Shown here one piece after another: positions 63,291-64,000 of a stretch of 64,000 nt of DNA. The stretch is from Mycobacterium sp. ELW1 (GTDB lineage Bacteria > Actinomycetota > Actinomycetes > Mycobacteriales > Mycobacteriaceae), in the NCBI RefSeq assembly GCF_008329905.1, contig NZ_CP032155.1, positions 434,001 to 498,000 of the forward strand. Direction: 5' to 3'. Under the pieces are notes generated by a model, which saw nothing but the letters and a program-made list of their open reading frames with translations, searched no databases and was not told the DNA's origin. Made by a program: the position numbers and the translations under genes. How positions within the stretch are numbered: the stretch's first letter is position 1; each line of letters starts with the position of its first letter.

Positions 63291-64000
63291 TCAGCTACGG
63301 CGGGCGCCCCGCTCCGGGGTGGCACGCAGCACCACCACCACGACCGCGGAAATCAGCATGACGATGCCCACCGCCCACATGCCGGCTTTGTCGCTGCCGG
63401 TGAACTGGTTCAGCGCACCGGTCGCGTACGGTGCCGCGAATCCGCCGAGGTTGCCGATCGAGTTGATCAACCCGATCCCGCCCGCGGCGGCGGCACCGGT
63501 GAGGAACTGCGCCGGCAGCGCCCAGAAGCTGGGGATCGCACTGAACACTCCCATCGCGGTGATGCACACCGGGACCATCACCAGCAGCGGGGAGTCCAGA
63601 TACAGCGCGATCGGAATAGCCAAGCCGCCCAAACCCATTGGGATCGCGACGTGCCAGACGTGTTCGTTCTGGCGGTCGGCGTGGCGTGACCAGAGGTACA
63701 TCGCGATCGCGGCAAGGGTGTAGGGCACCGCGGTGATCAGGCCGACCTGCACGATCGACAGGTGCACATCGAAGGTCTTCTTGAAGTCGGAGATGATCGA
63801 GGGCAGGAAGAACGCCAGTGCGTACAAGCCGTAGGCGACGCCGAAGTACACCAGGGCCAGCAACCAGATCCGCGGGCTGGTCAGCGCCCGGCGCAGTGGG
63901 AAGTCGAAGCTGCCTGCGACATCGCGTTCCTCGTCGGCCAGCACGTCGGTCAGCCATTGCCGTTCGTCGGGTTGCAGCCAGTGCGCCTCGGCGGGCCGGT
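63291..64000 (-). CDS. MFS transporter, C-terminal half; gene leaves at the right edge
   Basis: About 236 aa visible; the frame is open through position 64000, so the N-terminal half lies outside. It contains about six membrane helices (WLLALVYFGVAYGLYALAFF, VGLITAVPYTLAAIAMYLW, AGMWAVGIVMLISAVVVVVL). The inter-domain loop AHWLQPDERQWLTDVL is typical of the anion:cation symporter (ACS) branch of the major facilitator superfamily, which imports organic anions such as hexuronates or aromatic acids. The substrate is not predictable. It is co-directional with fadE6, 63 bp upstream of it. Confidence 0.85.
   Translation of the reverse strand, partial: RPAEAHWLQPDERQWLTDVLADEERDVAGSFDFPLRRALTSPRIWLLALVYFGVAYGLYALAFFLPSIISDFKKTFDVHLSIVQVGLITAVPYTLAAIAMYLWSRHADRQNEHVWHVAIPMGLGGLAIPIALYLDSPLLVMVPVCITAMGVFSAIPSFWALPAQFLTGAAAAGGIGLINSIGNLGGFAAPYATGALNQFTGSDKAGMWAVGIVMLISAVVVVVLRATPERGARRS

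Overview
The window is high-GC actinobacterial DNA and is clearly mycobacterial, probably a rapidly growing Mycolicibacterium-type species. The evidence is a complete ESX-3 type VII secretion locus with a PE/PPE pair, a mycobactin-type siderophore cluster with IdeR-like iron boxes, and several genes with recognisable M. tuberculosis counterparts (ephB/ribA1/Rv1941, Rv0269c/fadD2/fadE6). No rRNA, tRNA, CRISPR array, insertion sequence or phage gene was seen. No stretch longer than about 200 bases lacks a gene.

Layout. (1) 1-6400: the end of an epoxide hydrolase gene, a degenerate ribA-like gene and a short-chain dehydrogenase (a remnant of the mel2 locus), a double-TetR regulator of Mce3R type, a GAF-LuxR regulator, an alpha/beta hydrolase with a palindromic upstream site, and a small unknown gene. 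(2) 6430-10400: a sugar-alcohol module made of a DeoR repressor, a fused mannitol-type PTS EIICBA and a divergent zinc polyol/alcohol dehydrogenase. (3) 10460-11740: a CsbD-like protein and a coiled-coil protein. (4) 11770-16530: a minus-strand operon of a broken aldehyde dehydrogenase, a glutaryl-CoA-dehydrogenase-like enzyme and a succinate-semialdehyde-dehydrogenase-like enzyme. It faces an XRE-cupin regulator across a palindromic operator. (5) 16577-19076: a small protein, a sulfatase and a SRPBCC protein. (6) 19143-39920: the siderophore cluster mbtK, an exported GjpA-like protein, mbtI, mbtA (divergent), mbtB, a dimodular NRPS, mbtF, mbtG, mbtH. (7) 40003-55026: ESX-3 (eccA3-eccB3-eccC3-PE5-PPE4-esxG-esxH-espG3-eccD3-mycP3-eccE3) ending in a siderophore-interacting reductase. 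(8) 54992-64000: a CopD-type membrane protein, a PolD2-type primase-polymerase, fadD2, an exported DUF1214-like protein, fadE6 and the end of an MFS transporter.

How it works together. From about 19.1 to 55.0 kb the DNA reads as one iron-acquisition island. MbtI makes salicylate, MbtA activates it, and MbtB and the NRPS line build the peptide. MbtK and MbtG acylate and hydroxylate lysine. ESX-3 (with EsxG/EsxH and PE5/PPE4) is needed to use mycobactin-bound iron, and the reductase can release that iron. IdeR-like boxes lie before the exported-protein gene, between mbtA and mbtB, and before eccA3.

The most unusual point is the assembly line. The polyketide synthase genes mbtC and mbtD are absent. 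The usual mbtE position holds a two-module NRPS (C-A-PCP-C-A-PCP) whose second adenylation domain lacks the aspartate that normally binds the alpha-amino group. This suggests a mycobactin variant in which a non-alpha-amino building block is loaded by an NRPS module instead of being made by a PKS.

Caution. Four single-base indels, all in or next to short homopolymers, interrupt the aldehyde dehydrogenase (two), mbtF and eccC3. Two of these hit genes expected to be functional, so residual sequencing errors are likely. The aldehyde dehydrogenase also carries a 49-bp tandem duplication.
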